The notes beneath the pieces are model-generated. The model saw only the letters and a program-made list of their open reading frames with translations, was not told the origin of the DNA and did no database searches. Of a DNA stretch of 64,000 bases, positions 9,824 to 19,719 are shown in pieces; the stretch's first letter is position 1; every line of letters begins with the position of its first letter. This DNA comes from Lysobacterales bacterium (GTDB lineage: Bacteria; Pseudomonadota; Gammaproteobacteria; Xanthomonadales; Rhodanobacteraceae), in contig JAFKNA010000013.1 in NCBI GenBank assembly GCA_017305135.1, positions 1-64,000 on the forward strand, given 5' to 3'. A program made the position numbers and the translations under genes.

Positions 9824-11526
9824 GCCAAGTCTCCTTTGTCCTTGTAACGCCCGGCGCGGCGCGACGCCGCCCGGAATGACAGCACCGCACCCGCCGCGGC
9901 GAGCCAGCTCGCCAGCGGAACGCGATGGAGCCGCAGGCCGGGATCGGCGGCCACCGCGAGCAACACCGCGGCGACGGCGAGTGAAACCCCGAGCGACAGC
10001 CACACCGCGACGCGCTGGCCGTTGCGGGTACGCCGCTCGAGGCGCCTCAGATCATCCGAGGCGATGCGAAGTTCCAGCGTACCGCGGGTCGCCTGGGCGA
10101 GGTAATCATGCACCAGCAGCGGCATGTCCGGGGCCGCGGCCAGCCACTCCGGCAGGCGCCGGCGCAGCACCTTGAGCACCTCGCGCGGCCCGCGGCGGCG
10201 GCGCCAGATGCGCTCGAGCACGGGTTCGGCGATGGCCCAGATGTCGATGCCGGGGTGCAGCAGGCGGCCGACCCCCTCGATGTTGAGGAGGGTCTTCTGC
10301 AAGAGGATCAACTGCGGCTGCAGGGTGAGCTCGTAGCGGCGCGCGGTCTGGAACAGCTTCACCACCACCTCGGCCAGCGAGATCTCGCTGAGCGGCCGCG
10401 TGAAATAGGGTTCGCAAACCGTGCGCACCGCCGCCTCCAGTTCGTCCAGGCGCACGCTCGCGGGCATCCAGCCGGCGCGCACGTGGAGCTCGGCGATGCG
10501 TCGGTAGTCGCGCCGGAAAAGGGCCAGGAAGTTCTCCGCCAGCCAGTACTGGTCGCGCTCGGACAGCGAGCCCATGATGCCGAAGTCGAGCGCGATGAAG
10601 CGCGGATCGTGGGGCCGCTCGGGATCCACCCAGATGTTGCCGGCGTGCGCATCGGCGTGGAAGAAGTTGTCGCGGAACACCTGGGTGTAGAAGAGCCGCA
10701 CGCCCTTTTCGGCGAGCGCCACGCGGTCGATGCGCGCGGCATCCAGCGCGGCGAGATCGTCCACGGGAATGCCGTGCACGCGCTCCAGGGTGAGCACGCC
10801 GCGCGAGGTGTGCGACCACACCACCTCGGGCACGTAGAGGTCGTCCGAACCCTGGAAATTCCGCCGCAGGAGGGAGGCGTTGGCGCCTTCGCGCTGCAGG
10901 TCGAGCTCGTGCTCCAGGGTGGTTTCCACTTCGGCGACGACGTCGCGCGGGCGGATCTTGTCGGCGTTGGGGTGGAAGCGCTCGGCGGCCCCGGCCAGCG
11001 CGCGCAGCAGCGCCACGTCGGCGTCGACGCGGGCCTGGATGTCGGGGCGGAGCACCTTGACCACGACCTCCCGGCCGGCCGCGCCTCCGGAACCCGGCAA
11101 GGTCGCCGCGTGCACCTGCGCGATGGAGGCCGAGGCCAGCGGCGCGTCGTCGAAGTGCGCGAAACGCTCGCCGACGGGCGCGCCGAGGCCACGCTCCACG
11201 GCGGCGCGCGCGAGCTCGCCGGGAAAGGGCGCGACGCGGTCCTGCAGGGTCACCAGCGCATCGGCGACGTCGGCCGGGATGAGGTCGCGGCGGGTGGACA
11301 GGATCTGCCCGAACTTGACGAAGATCGGCCCGAGTCCGGTCAGCGCCAGCACCAGCCGCTCGCCGCGCGGCCGCGCGGAGATGCTGGCGGGCGCCCGCGG
11401 CAGGACCAGCCGCGCGAAGGCGAGCAGGCGCGAGCGGTGGGCGGCATCGAAGAGGTCATCCAGCCGGTAGCGCACCAGCACGCGGGCGATGCGCAGCAGT
11501 CGCCATGCCTGCCGTGGCGGCATCAT
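9820..11526 (-). CDS. ubiB: UbiB, ABC1/ADCK-family atypical kinase for ubiquinone biosynthesis
   Basis: About 568 residues from the first of two tandem ATGs at 11526. The ABC1 signature is clear: [18 protein letters not shown] (KxGQ motif), the Ala-rich loop [13 protein letters not shown], the invariant lysine in VVVKVLRPD, the catalytic FHADAHAGN, and ALDFGIMG (DFG). The C-terminus holds two hydrophobic segments typical of UbiB. Known family role: ATP-dependent support of the aerobic coenzyme Q pathway at the inner membrane. It overlaps ubiJ upstream by four bases and the lipoprotein downstream by four bases. Usually ubiE precedes ubiJ; here it does not. Confidence 0.95.
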   Translation of the reverse strand: MMPPRQAWRLLRIARVLVRYRLDDLFDAAHRSRLLAFARLVLPRAPASISARPRGERLVLALTGLGPIFVKFGQILSTRRDLIPADVADALVTLQDRVAPFPGELARAAVERGLGAPVGERFAHFDDAPLASASIAQVHAATLPGSGGAAGREVVVKVLRPDIQARVDADVALLRALAGAAERFHPNADKIRPRDVVAEVETTLEHELDLQREGANASLLRRNFQGSDDLYVPEVVWSHTSRGVLTLERVHGIPVDDLAALDAARIDRVALAEKGVRLFYTQVFRDNFFHADAHAGNIWVDPERPHDPRFIALDFGIMGSLSERDQYWLAENFLALFRRDYRRIAELHVRAGWMPASVRLDELEAAVRTVCEPYFTRPLSEISLAEVVVKLFQTARRYELTLQPQLILLQKTLLNIEGVGRLLHPGIDIWAIAEPVLERIWRRRRGPREVLKVLRRRLPEWLAAAPDMPLLVHDYLAQATRGTLELRIASDDLRRLERRTRNGQRVAVWLSLGVSLAVAAVLLAVAADPGLRLHRVPLASWLAAAGAVLSFRAASRRAGRYKDKGDLA

Positions 11527-12188
11527 GGCGCGGCGGCGCCGCCGGCCGCGGCGAGGCGGCGGATGCGTGCCTGCAGGCGGTCGCTGCGTGCGGCCAGATC
11601 CTCGACATCGTCGAAGAAGGCTTCGAGCTCCGCGCGGGCGACGAGATCGCGGCCTTCCTCGGTCAGGAAGGCGGCGCCATCTTCGGCCAGGTGGCGCGCC
11701 GAATGCCGGGCGCGCTCCAGCGCACCGCGAACCAGGCGGGCCAGTTGCACGCCGGCGACGTCGCCAAAGGCACGCGTGAAGCCTTCCTCGATGTCGGGCT
11801 CGAAGCGCGTCGCCAGATCCGCCACGCGGCGCGCCAGTTCCGCATCCCCCGCGATCCCGACCCGGCCCGCAGCGGCGCCGGCCTCGATGCCGAAGCGGCG
11901 CGCCAGCGCCAGCGCGAGGAAGCTGCCGGGCGTCGCCGAGATGCGCAGGTCGCCGTCGCGGATGGCCCGGCCGGCGCGGAGCCGCCGTCCTTCGACCCAC
12001 AGCCGCAGCGCCGGCAGGCCGTGCCGGAAATCGATCACGAGGTCACGCCCGTCCAGCCCGGCGAGCGCCTGCGTCGTTTCCGCGTCGAGCGCGAGTGCGC
12101 GGTTCAAGGCGGCTTCCAGCACGCGCGCGAGGGCGGCGAGCACCGGGTTGTCGGGACGCGTGGGGTCGGCGGCGGCGAGGGCAGGCAT
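11523..12188 (-). CDS. ubiJ: UbiJ, SCP2-domain accessory factor of ubiquinone biosynthesis
   Basis: 221 residues. The N-terminal half has the SCP2-like sterol-carrier pattern ([19 protein letters not shown], followed by alternating strands and [14 protein letters not shown]), and the C-terminal half is a long charged helix ([21 protein letters not shown]). This two-part layout is that of UbiJ (YigP), which binds lipids and helps assemble the Ubi complex. It is the first gene of the minus-strand run, ending with a four-base overlap into ubiB. Divergent from the secreted hydrolase, with a 144 bp shared gap. Confidence 0.9.
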   Translation of the reverse strand: MPALAAADPTRPDNPVLAALARVLEAALNRALALDAETTQALAGLDGRDLVIDFRHGLPALRLWVEGRRLRAGRAIRDGDLRISATPGSFLALALARRFGIEAGAAAGRVGIAGDAELARRVADLATRFEPDIEEGFTRAFGDVAGVQLARLVRGALERARHSARHLAEDGAAFLTEEGRDLVARAELEAFFDDVEDLAARSDRLQARIRRLAAAGGAAAP

Positions 12189-12332
12189 CGGGCGATTCTA
12201 CCCGCCCGGGCGTGCCGCGACGGCAGCGGCGGCCACCGCCGGCAGGTTCACCTCCGGTTGGGGATGGCTCGACAAGGCTGTGCCGCCCGATCCGCCGCGA
12301 GCCTCGCGGCCAGCCCGAATGGAGGACGAGCC

Positions 12333-13718
12333 ATGCTGCGCGGGATTGTCGTCGTGCTCTCGCTGCTGGTGATGGCTGCCGCGTCCGCGGCGCCGCGTGA
12401 ATCCAGCGGCGTGGCGCCGTCAGGCGCCTGGTACAGCATCGCCGTGCCGGAGGGCTGGCAGGCCGGCGATGCGCTGGTGCTGTACCAGCACGGCTTCAAC
12501 TTCGAGCTGCCCGATTCGGCGCCGGGCCTCGGGCCGCTCGCCAAGGTGATGCTGGACGAAGGCTACGCGGTCGCGGCGACGGGCTATAGCCAGCGCGGCT
12601 GGGCGCTGTTCACCGCGATCCGCGACAACCGCGAGCTGCTCGGCATCTTCGACGCCGAGTTCGGCGCGCCGGGCGAGATCGTGCCCTTCGGCGGCTCCAT
12701 GGGCGGCCTGATCGCGCTGCGGCTGGCCGAGGCGCGCGGCCTGCCGCCGGTCAAGGGCGTGTATGCGCTCTGCCCGGCGGCCGCAGGCGCGCGGCTGTGG
12801 GACGCGGCGATCGACCTGCGCCTGGCCTACGACGTGGTCTGCAGGGATGCCGGCGAACTCCCCACCGGCGCCGAGCCGCTGCCGTGGGCCTTCGACCTCG
12901 ACATGATCCCGGTGGACCTCGACGACGTCTCCGACGCCAGGAAGGTATTGCCGGCCCTGCTGCCGGTCATCCAGTGCACCGGCCTCGGCCTGCCGGCAGG
13001 CGTCCGCAACGGCGCGATGAAGCGCCGGCTCGCCCAGCTGATGGCATTTGCCGGCATCAGCGACGAGGATTTCTTCATCACCAACCTCGCCTACGCCACT
13101 TTCGTGCTGGGCGACCTGGTGCGCGCGCCGGACAAGCTCGCCGGGCGCAATCCCTTCACCACCGCCGGCGTGGACTACGCCAGCAACGCGGCAGTCGAGT
13201 CGGACATCGCGCGCATCGGCGCCGACCCCGAGGCCGCCATCGCGCTTGGCCTCAGCTCGGATTTCCGCGGCGCCATCGGCACCGCGAAGGTGCTTTCCAT
13301 CCACACCAGCCGGGACCAGCTGGTGATCCCCGGCAACCAGGACTTCCTGCGCGCGCGGCTCGATTCCGCGCAGCTCACCAGCGCCATCGTGACCGAGGAT
13401 GCGCCGAGCCATTGCGGCTTCACGGCCGCGGAGGGCCTGGCCGGCTGGGAGGCGCTGCGCGCGTGGAAGGACGGCGCGGCGCAGCCGGCGGTCGCGGATC
13501 TCCAGCAGGCCTGCGGCGAGCTCGTCGCGGGCGGCGATGCGGAAGGGCCCTGCCGGTTCGACCCGGAAGCGGAGATCGAGCCATTCGACGCCGTGGTTCG
13601 GCCGCGTCCCACCGCTTCGGGAATACCGGTGCTGCCGGCCCCGCTGCCACCACCGGCGCTGAAGCCGCCGGCGCATCGGCGCGGCGGCAGCGCGCCGGGT
13701 GCCGCGTCCGCCTACTGA
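12333..13718 (+). CDS. Secreted alpha/beta-hydrolase-like protein
   Basis: 461 residues from the ATG at 12333, preceded by a strong Shine-Dalgarno (ggagg). A Sec signal peptide (about residues 1-20, ending AAASAA) is followed by an alpha/beta hydrolase core: the oxyanion strand LVLYQHGFN, and the nucleophile elbow GGSMGG (Ser near residue 115). A plausible acid/His end is EDAPSHCGFTAAEG. The last 60 residues are Pro-rich and basic. Substrate unknown; family members include secreted peptidases and esterases. Its last seven bases overlap the convergent DUF4156 gene. Confidence 0.8.
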   Translation: MLRGIVVVLSLLVMAAASAAPRESSGVAPSGAWYSIAVPEGWQAGDALVLYQHGFNFELPDSAPGLGPLAKVMLDEGYAVAATGYSQRGWALFTAIRDNRELLGIFDAEFGAPGEIVPFGGSMGGLIALRLAEARGLPPVKGVYALCPAAAGARLWDAAIDLRLAYDVVCRDAGELPTGAEPLPWAFDLDMIPVDLDDVSDARKVLPALLPVIQCTGLGLPAGVRNGAMKRRLAQLMAFAGISDEDFFITNLAYATFVLGDLVRAPDKLAGRNPFTTAGVDYASNAAVESDIARIGADPEAAIALGLSSDFRGAIGTAKVLSIHTSRDQLVIPGNQDFLRARLDSAQLTSAIVTEDAPSHCGFTAAEGLAGWEALRAWKDGAAQPAVADLQQACGELVAGGDAEGPCRFDPEAEIEPFDAVVRPRPTASGIPVLPAPLPPPALKPPAHRRGGSAPGAASAY

Positions 13719-14107
13719 TCCTTGATCGGGAACGTCTCCGCCGCGCCCTGGTCCTGGCGCTGCAGCGGTGCCCGCGAACGCGGCGACACCCCGGCACCAC
13801 AGACGTAGGCCTGCCAGCTCTGCTGGCCGTCGGCGGGCTCGCCCAGCGGGCGCACGGTATCCGCGCCAAGCGACGCCGCCTCGTTGCGGGCCATGACCTC
13901 GAGCTCGTCGCGCACCTTGGTGTTGCTGCGGTCCACCGGCCCGACGCGATCCAGCACGGAGACCGTCACCCGCCCGGCATCGCGGCAGCCGGCGACGTTG
14001 CCGTCCCAGGCCGTGCGCACCTTCTCGCCACCGGAATCGAGCTTGATGCCCCAGCTGCAGGCAGCGAGCGGCAGCGTGAGGGCAAGGACCAGCGGCAAGA
14101 TCTTCAT
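13712..14107 (-). CDS. DUF4156-type lipoprotein
   Basis: 131 residues. A signal peptide with lipobox LPLAACS places the acylated Cys near residue 17. The body shows the DUF4156 pattern: CRDAGRVTVSVLD, then ELEVMARNEAASLGADTVR, then an aromatic and Cys near the end (WQAYVCG). Known members are small envelope lipoproteins of unknown role, distantly like RcsF. The ATG at 14107 was chosen over the longer open frame because it begins directly with the signal peptide. Confidence 0.82.
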   Translation of the reverse strand: MKILPLVLALTLPLAACSWGIKLDSGGEKVRTAWDGNVAGCRDAGRVTVSVLDRVGPVDRSNTKVRDELEVMARNEAASLGADTVRPLGEPADGQQSWQAYVCGAGVSPRSRAPLQRQDQGAAETFPIKDQ

Positions 14108-14267
14108 CGCATCTCCCGAAAAGCGCGAGGGTGCCGGAAGCGGAGTGAACCGGACCGCAAGGATAGCGGTGTGCGGCACGCCGCGGCGCATCGCGCGGCC
14201 GCGATGCTCTGGTTCGCGAACGCGTGCTGCGGCACACTCCTCCACGCGGCGGGCTGAAGGGGACGGC

Positions 14268-14918
14268 GTGACGGCGGCAAGGGCACTCAAGCAGGCTTTC
14301 GATCTCAATGCGGGCGCGCACGGCGATTCCGCACGCGTCCGCATCCATCGCGCGATCAGCTGGTTCGCTCGCGCCGAGGCGGTCGACGACGACCTGGACG
14401 CACGCTTCCTGTTCCTGTGGATCGCCTTCAATGCCGCGTATGCGCGGGAATTCGGCGACGAGGCGAGCACGCGCGAGCAGTTCGACGCCTTCTTCGGCCG
14501 CCTGCTGGAACTCGATGCGGAGCGGCGCATCGCCGCGCTGCTGTTCGAGCGCTACCCGGGCCCGATCCGGGTGCTGATGGAGAACAGGTTCGTGTTCCAT
14601 CCGTTCTGGCGTGCGGTCCGCGACCACGACGGCAGCGAGCGCTGGCACGAGGCCTTCGTGAAGAGCCGCAAGGCCGCCCTGCACGCGTTGATCAAGGGCG
14701 ACACCGGCGTGGTGCTCTCGATCGTCTTCGACCGCCTGTACGTGCTGCGCAACCAGCTCGTGCACGGCGGCGCCACCTGGAACAGCGGCATCAACCGGGC
14801 GCAGGTCCGCGATGGCAGCCATATCCTGATGGACGTGGTGCCGGTGCTGCTCGCGCTGATGATTGCCAACCCGCAGGCGGATTTCGGCGAAATCGTCTAT
14901 CCGGTGATCCCCGGCTGA
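14268..14918 (+). CDS. HEPN-like protein (RX4-6H motif)
   Basis: 216 residues from a GTG at 14268, preceded by gaagggga. Helical throughout. It has the pattern seen in standalone HEPN-like proteins: DLDARFLFLWIAFNAAYA early and YVLRNQLVHGGATWNS late, the latter giving the RNxxxH-type (RX4H) motif that is the RNase active site in HEPN toxins. No MNT antitoxin partner sits next to it, so whether it is an active RNase or a stress protein is open. The efflux operon follows 68 bp later on the same strand. Confidence 0.7.
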   Translation: MTAARALKQAFDLNAGAHGDSARVRIHRAISWFARAEAVDDDLDARFLFLWIAFNAAYAREFGDEASTREQFDAFFGRLLELDAERRIAALLFERYPGPIRVLMENRFVFHPFWRAVRDHDGSERWHEAFVKSRKAALHALIKGDTGVVLSIVFDRLYVLRNQLVHGGATWNSGINRAQVRDGSHILMDVVPVLLALMIANPQADFGEIVYPVIPG

Positions 14919-14986
14919 GAGGCCAGGCCGTACTCGGCACCGCGCCGTTCAGGCTGCGGACTGGCCGCATCGCCAAGACTGCCGGC

Positions 14987-16471
14987 TTGCGCCTCGATCC
15001 GTTCCCGCTGCTGCGTTTTCCCTGGCCGGCCGCGCTGGCAGTCCTGCTGCTGGCCGGCTGCGCGAGTCCGCGCGGACTCGTGTCGACGGCAGAGCGCACC
15101 GATCCGGCCCATCTCGACGCGTCCCGCAGCCTCGGCGAGGCGGTCGATCCCGCCGCCGGCTGGCCGCAGCACGACTGGTGGACGGCAGTCGGCGATCCCG
15201 GGCTCGACCGGCTGGTCGCCGAGGCACTGGCGGACAACCCGACGCTGGCCCAGGCCCAGGCACGCGTCGCCGCGGCGCTGGCCGCCGCCGGCGGCGCCGA
15301 CGCGGCCCGCAAGCCGACCCTGAACGCCGGCGCCAGCGTCGCCGGCGCGCGCGTGCCGCCGCTGCTGCCGCCGATCGCCAACGGCCATTTCGGCGTGATC
15401 CGCTACGGCTACCTCAGCTTCGGATGGGACATCGACCTCTGGGGCGAGAAGCGCGCCGCGTGGCAGGCGGCGCTCGGCAACGTCCGCGCCGCTGTGGTCG
15501 ACGCCGAAGCCGCGCGCCTGCAACTCGCCGCCAACGTGGTGGAAGCCTGGTTCGGCCTCGCCGCCGCCCACGCCCAAGCGGAACTCGCCGCCGCCGAACT
15601 CGAGCGCGCCGGCGATTTCCTCGGCCTGACGCGCAAGCGCGTCGACAGCGGCATCGACAACCGCATGGTGCTGGCGCAGATCGAAGGCGAGGTCGCGGGC
15701 GACCGCGCCGCGCTGGAGGCCGCGCGGGAGGCGCTGCGCGCCAACGGCTATGCGCTGGCGGCGCTGCTCGGCAAGGGCCCGGATCGCGCGCTCGGGATTA
15801 CCACCCCGCAACTCCGCGCCCTGCCGGAGCTGGCCCTGCCGAGCGCGCTGCCGGCCGAACTGCTCGCGCGGCGCCCGGATGTGATCGCCGCCCGCTGGCG
15901 GGTGGAAGCGGCCGGCAGGGACATCGAATCGGCCAAGGCGAAGTTCCTGCCCAACCTCGACATCAGCGCGCTGGCCGGGCTGATCGCGCCGTCCGCGTTG
16001 AACCTGTTCTCGCTGCAGAACCGCTTCTACAGCATCGCCCCGGCGATCGGCGTGCCGATCTACGAGGGCGGCGCGCTGCGCGCCAACCTCGCCGGCAAGG
16101 ATGCCGCCCGCGACCTCGCCGTCGCCGCCTACAACCAGACCCTGGTCGGCGCCATCAACCAGGTGGCCAGCCAGGCGGACGCCTTGCGTTCCCTCGCGCA
16201 GCAGGCCGCGGAGGCGGAGCGCGCGCGCGCCAGTGCCGCACGCGCCCATGACCTCGCCATGCTGCGCTACCGCGGCGGCGTCGGCAATTTCCTCGAGGCG
16301 CTGAGCGCGCGCCAGCAGCTGATCGCCGCCGAGCAGCGCCTGGTCGCGATCGAGGCGCGCCGCGGCAGCAGCTGGGCCGCGCTCAATGCCGCGCTGGGTG
16401 GCGGCTTCACGCCGGCCGGCGACGCGCCGTCGCTGGCGGCTTCACCTCCCAACTACAGGCCGGATCCATGA
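14987..16471 (+). CDS. Outer-membrane efflux lipoprotein, NodT/OprM (RND-MFS tripartite) family
   Basis: About 494 residues. The first plausible start is a TTG at 14987 (no ATG or GTG lies between the preceding gene and the signal peptide in this frame); it gives a signal peptide with lipobox LLLAGC. Two OEP repeats follow, each with the family's coiled-coil helices (ADNPTLAQAQARVAAALA and DIESAKAKFLPNLDISAL). The NodT hallmarks GYLSFGWDIDLWGEKR and LLARRPDVIAARW are present. It forms the outer-membrane channel for the adjoining EmrA- and EmrB-type proteins; its stop overlaps the next start (ATGA). Confidence 0.92.
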   Translation: MRLDPFPLLRFPWPAALAVLLLAGCASPRGLVSTAERTDPAHLDASRSLGEAVDPAAGWPQHDWWTAVGDPGLDRLVAEALADNPTLAQAQARVAAALAAAGGADAARKPTLNAGASVAGARVPPLLPPIANGHFGVIRYGYLSFGWDIDLWGEKRAAWQAALGNVRAAVVDAEAARLQLAANVVEAWFGLAAAHAQAELAAAELERAGDFLGLTRKRVDSGIDNRMVLAQIEGEVAGDRAALEAAREALRANGYALAALLGKGPDRALGITTPQLRALPELALPSALPAELLARRPDVIAARWRVEAAGRDIESAKAKFLPNLDISALAGLIAPSALNLFSLQNRFYSIAPAIGVPIYEGGALRANLAGKDAARDLAVAAYNQTLVGAINQVASQADALRSLAQQAAEAERARASAARAHDLAMLRYRGGVGNFLEALSARQQLIAAEQRLVAIEARRGSSWAALNAALGGGFTPAGDAPSLAASPPNYRPDP

Positions 16472-17706
16472 GCCCACCCGAGGCAAGCAGCGGCGGCGAC
16501 GAACAGGCCGCGATCAAGGCGAAGCGCCAGCGGCGCCGGCGCTGGCTGCTGCGCGGGCTGGCGGTGGTGGTGATCCTCGCCGGCATCGGCTGGACGGCCT
16601 GGCATTTCATGGTCGGGCGCTGGTACGAGAGCACCGACGACGCCTACGTCGGCGGCAACGTGGTCGAGATCACGCCGCAGATCCCGGGCACGGTGGTCGG
16701 AATCGGCGCCGACGACAACGACTTCGTCGAGGCCGGGCAGATGCTGGTGACCCTCGACGCCGCCGACGCGGACGTGGCTCTGGCGCAGGCCGAAGCGGCG
16801 CTGGCGCAGGCGGTGCGCAAGGTGCGCGGGCTCTACAGTTCGGTGCATGGGTCCTCGGCGGACGTTGCGGTGCGGCAGGCGGCGGTGAACCAGGCCCGCG
16901 CCGATTACCGGCGCCGCCAGGGCCTGGCTGCCTCCGGCGCGATCTCGGCCGAGGAACTCGCCCACGCGCGCGACGCGCTGACCAGCGCCGAAAGCGCGCT
17001 CGCTGCGACCCGTGCCCAGCTCGCCACCTCTTCGGCACAGGTATCCGGCACCGCCATCGACAGCCATCCAGACGTAAAGGCGGCCGCGGCGCGGGTGCGC
17101 GCGGCGTGGCTAGACGACCGCCGCACGGTGCTGCCGGCGCCGGTCGCCGGCCACGTCGCCAAGCGCAGCGTGCAGGTCGGCCAGCGCGTGCAACCCGGCA
17201 CGCCGCTGATGGCGGTGGTGCCGCTGCGCGAGGTGTGGGTGGACGCGAACTTCAAGGAAACCCAGCTCGAGCACGTGCGCATCGGGCAGCCGGTGACGCT
17301 GACCGCCGACCTCTACGGTGGCGGCGTGACCTACCATGGACGCGTCGCCGGGCTCGGTGTCGGCACCGGCAGCGCGTTCTCGCTGCTGCCGGCACAGAAC
17401 GCCTCGGGCAACTGGATCAAGGTGGTGCAGCGCCTGCCGGTGCGGATCCAGCTGGATCAACGCGAACTGGAGAAGAACCCGCTGCGCATCGGCCTGTCGA
17501 TGGACGCCGAGGTCGACCTGCACGACCAGTCCGGCGCCATGCTGTCGCACCAGCCACCGGGTGAAGTCGCCTTCAGCACCGACGTCTACCGCCACGACCG
17601 CGCCGAGGCCGACGCGCTGATCGCGCGCATCATCGCCGCCAACGAAGGCGAAAGCGAAGCCGCAGGCGCGGACGCGTCCGCAGCGCCGGCCACGACCAGC
17701 CGCTGA
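16468..17706 (+). CDS. emrA: EmrA-type periplasmic adaptor (membrane fusion protein, HlyD family)
   Basis: 412 residues. A basic N-terminal tail and one membrane segment (about 27-47) anchor it. The biotinyl-lipoyl halves are present (ESTDDAYVGGNVVEITPQI and TVLPAPVAGHVAKRSVQVG), flanking a coiled-coil hairpin. The beta-barrel motif VWVDANFKETQLEHVRIGQ is diagnostic of EmrA/HlyD adaptors. It sits between the outer-membrane channel and the MFS transporter, four bases overlapping the first and six bases before the second, as in an emrCAB operon. Confidence 0.93.
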   Translation: MSPPEASSGGDEQAAIKAKRQRRRRWLLRGLAVVVILAGIGWTAWHFMVGRWYESTDDAYVGGNVVEITPQIPGTVVGIGADDNDFVEAGQMLVTLDAADADVALAQAEAALAQAVRKVRGLYSSVHGSSADVAVRQAAVNQARADYRRRQGLAASGAISAEELAHARDALTSAESALAATRAQLATSSAQVSGTAIDSHPDVKAAAARVRAAWLDDRRTVLPAPVAGHVAKRSVQVGQRVQPGTPLMAVVPLREVWVDANFKETQLEHVRIGQPVTLTADLYGGGVTYHGRVAGLGVGTGSAFSLLPAQNASGNWIKVVQRLPVRIQLDQRELEKNPLRIGLSMDAEVDLHDQSGAMLSHQPPGEVAFSTDVYRHDRAEADALIARIIAANEGESEAAGADASAAPATTSR

Positions 17707-17712
17707 CCGCCG

Positions 17713-19263
17713 ATGGCCGCCAGCGCCGGCACGATGCAGGGCGAGCTCGACCAGTTCCGGCCGCGCAGCCTCGTGCTCGCCACCATCGCGCTGTCGCTTG
17801 GCACCTTCATGCAGGTGCTGGACATGACCATCGCGAACGTGTCGCTGCCGACCATCGCCGGCAACCTCGGCGCGAGCCAGGACCAGTCCACCTGGATCAT
17901 CACCTCGTTCACGGTCTGCCAGGCCATCACCCTGCCGATGACCGGCTTCCTCTCGCGCCGCATCGGCGAGGTGAAGCTGTTCGTCGCCGCGGTGCTGCTG
18001 TTCTCGCTGTTCTCCTTCGCCTGCGGCCTCGCCACCAGCCTCGGCATGCTGGTGCTGTTCCGCACCCTGCAGGGCGCGGTGTGCGGGCCGATGTACCCGA
18101 TCACGCAGAGCCTGATGGTGTCGATCTACCCGCGCGACCAGCGCGGCATGGCGCTGGCCATCATCAGCATGATCACCGTGGTGGCGCCGATCGCCGGACC
18201 GCTGCTCGGGGGCTGGATCACCGATTCGTATTCCTGGCGCTGGATCTTCTTCATCAACGTGCCGTTCGGCATCTTCGCCGGCCTGATGGCCTGGATGCAG
18301 ATGGGCGGACGGCTGGAGAAGCTGCGCCGGGCGCGCATCGACTGGGTCGGCGTCGCCACCCTCATCGTCGGCGTCGGCGCGCTGCAGATCCTGCTCGACA
18401 AGGGCAACGAGCTGGACTGGTTCCGCTCCACGACCATCGTGGTGCTGGCCGTCGTCGCCGCCATCGCGCTCGCCATCTTCACGATCTGGGAGCTGACCGA
18501 GGAGGAGCCGCTGGTGGACCTGCGCCTGTTCCGCCACCGCAACTTCGCCGCCGGCACGCTGGCGCTGGTGCTCGCCTTCGCGCTGTTCTTCTCGATCGCG
18601 CTGATGCTGCCGCTATGGCTGCAGAACACGCTGGGCTACACGGCGATGTGGTCGGGCCTGGCCACCGCGCCGGTGGGCGTAATACCGGTGCTGACCGTGT
18701 TCTTCGTCGGCAAGTACGCCCACCGCTTTGATCTGCGCTGGCTGGCGGCGATCAGCTTCGCCGTGATGGGCTTCGTCAGCTTCCGCTTCGGCAGCTTCAA
18801 CACCGAAACCGATTTCGCCAGTGTCGCCATCACCGAGCTCATCATGGGCGCGGGCATTGCCCTCTTCTTCCTGCCGGTGCTGACCATCCTGCTGTCGGAC
18901 CTGGAGGGCCCGGAGATCGCCGAAGGCTCGGGCTCGGCGACCTTCCTGCGCACCGTCGGCGCGAGTTTCGCGATCTCGATCGTCACCTACCTGTGGACTC
19001 GCGGCGGCGTCGCCAGCCATGCCACCCTGACCGAGCACATCAGCCCCTTCAATGCCGAGGTCCGCCACGCCATCACGGCCATGGGCGGCGACGTGGCGCA
19101 CTACGCGGGCATGGTCAACCAGGTCATCAGCCAGCAGGCGATGCAGATCTCCTTCAACAACGTGATGAACGGCCTCGGCTTCTGCTTCCTCGCCCTGATC
19201 CCGGTGGTGTGGCTGGCCCGGCCCCCGTTCTCGCCACGCGGCGCGCCGGGCGGCGGGCATTGA
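17713..19263 (+). CDS. emrB: EmrB-type MFS drug exporter (DHA2 family, 14 TM)
   Basis: 516 residues. About fourteen hydrophobic segments; motif C of DHA2 exporters reads VAPIAGPLLGGWITDSYSW, and the start LSLGTFMQVLDMTIANVSLP is the EmrB/QacA signature, with the conserved TM1 Asp. It would pump substrates with proton exchange through the adaptor and outer-membrane channel encoded just upstream. No MarR-type repressor lies beside the operon, so regulation is unclear. A hairpin follows the stop. Confidence 0.94.
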   Translation: MAASAGTMQGELDQFRPRSLVLATIALSLGTFMQVLDMTIANVSLPTIAGNLGASQDQSTWIITSFTVCQAITLPMTGFLSRRIGEVKLFVAAVLLFSLFSFACGLATSLGMLVLFRTLQGAVCGPMYPITQSLMVSIYPRDQRGMALAIISMITVVAPIAGPLLGGWITDSYSWRWIFFINVPFGIFAGLMAWMQMGGRLEKLRRARIDWVGVATLIVGVGALQILLDKGNELDWFRSTTIVVLAVVAAIALAIFTIWELTEEEPLVDLRLFRHRNFAAGTLALVLAFALFFSIALMLPLWLQNTLGYTAMWSGLATAPVGVIPVLTVFFVGKYAHRFDLRWLAAISFAVMGFVSFRFGSFNTETDFASVAITELIMGAGIALFFLPVLTILLSDLEGPEIAEGSGSATFLRTVGASFAISIVTYLWTRGGVASHATLTEHISPFNAEVRHAITAMGGDVAHYAGMVNQVISQQAMQISFNNVMNGLGFCFLALIPVVWLARPPFSPRGAPGGGH

Positions 19264-19289
19264 GATCAGGCGTGCCGTGCTCCTGGGAG

Positions 19290-19309
19290 GGCCGGTCTCC
19301 CGACCGGCC
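19290..19309 (+). terminator. GC-rich hairpin after the efflux operon
   Basis: An inverted repeat ggccggt-ctcccg-accggcc begins 27 bases after the emrB stop. There is no T tract, so it may be a REP-type hairpin that stabilises the mRNA end rather than an intrinsic terminator. The septoil-knot-like gene converges from the other side. Confidence 0.5.
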
Positions 19310-19365
19310 GCTATTGCCGCAGGCTGCGAGTGGCAGCGGACTGGAAGCAGGCCCGGAACGCAGGC

Positions 19366-19719
19366 TCACTTCCTGCGCAGCGCGAGCCCCCGCGGCGGCC
19401 CGTTCCAGCCCGCCTGCGACCTGTAACGCACGGCATGGATCTTGAGGTCCGCCTGCGAGGCGTAGCGCACGAAAATGATCCTGAGATCGGCCTGGTACGG
19501 GTACTTCACCCGCGTCCACAAGGCATCCCCTTTGGCCTCGGCCGGCCGCTCGACCCAGTGGATGCGAAGGTCCGCTTGCGAGGCGTGATCGGTCACGTAG
19601 ACCCTGAGGTCGGCCTGCGAGGCGTACTCAACCTCGTGAACCGTGAGCGCTTCCGCACGGGTTCCGAGCGCCAGCCATGCCAGCGCGGCGATGACGACGA
19701 TTGCGATCCGATGCGACAT
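19366..19719 (-). CDS. Small secreted protein with septoil-knot-like repeats (DUF6150-like)
   Basis: 117 residues with an N-terminal signal peptide (about 1-23, ending TRAEA). The mature part is built of short repeats: VEYASQADLRVY, DHASQADLRIHW, YPYQADLRIIFV and YASQADLKIHAV, spaced about 13 residues apart. This matches the pattern of the 7(1) septoil knot / DUF6150 proteins, in which tandem short repeats form a compact knotted beta fold. Function in the envelope is unknown. The assignment rests on the repeat pattern, not on a search. Confidence 0.72.
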   Translation of the reverse strand: MSHRIAIVVIAALAWLALGTRAEALTVHEVEYASQADLRVYVTDHASQADLRIHWVERPAEAKGDALWTRVKYPYQADLRIIFVRYASQADLKIHAVRYRSQAGWNGPPRGLALRRK

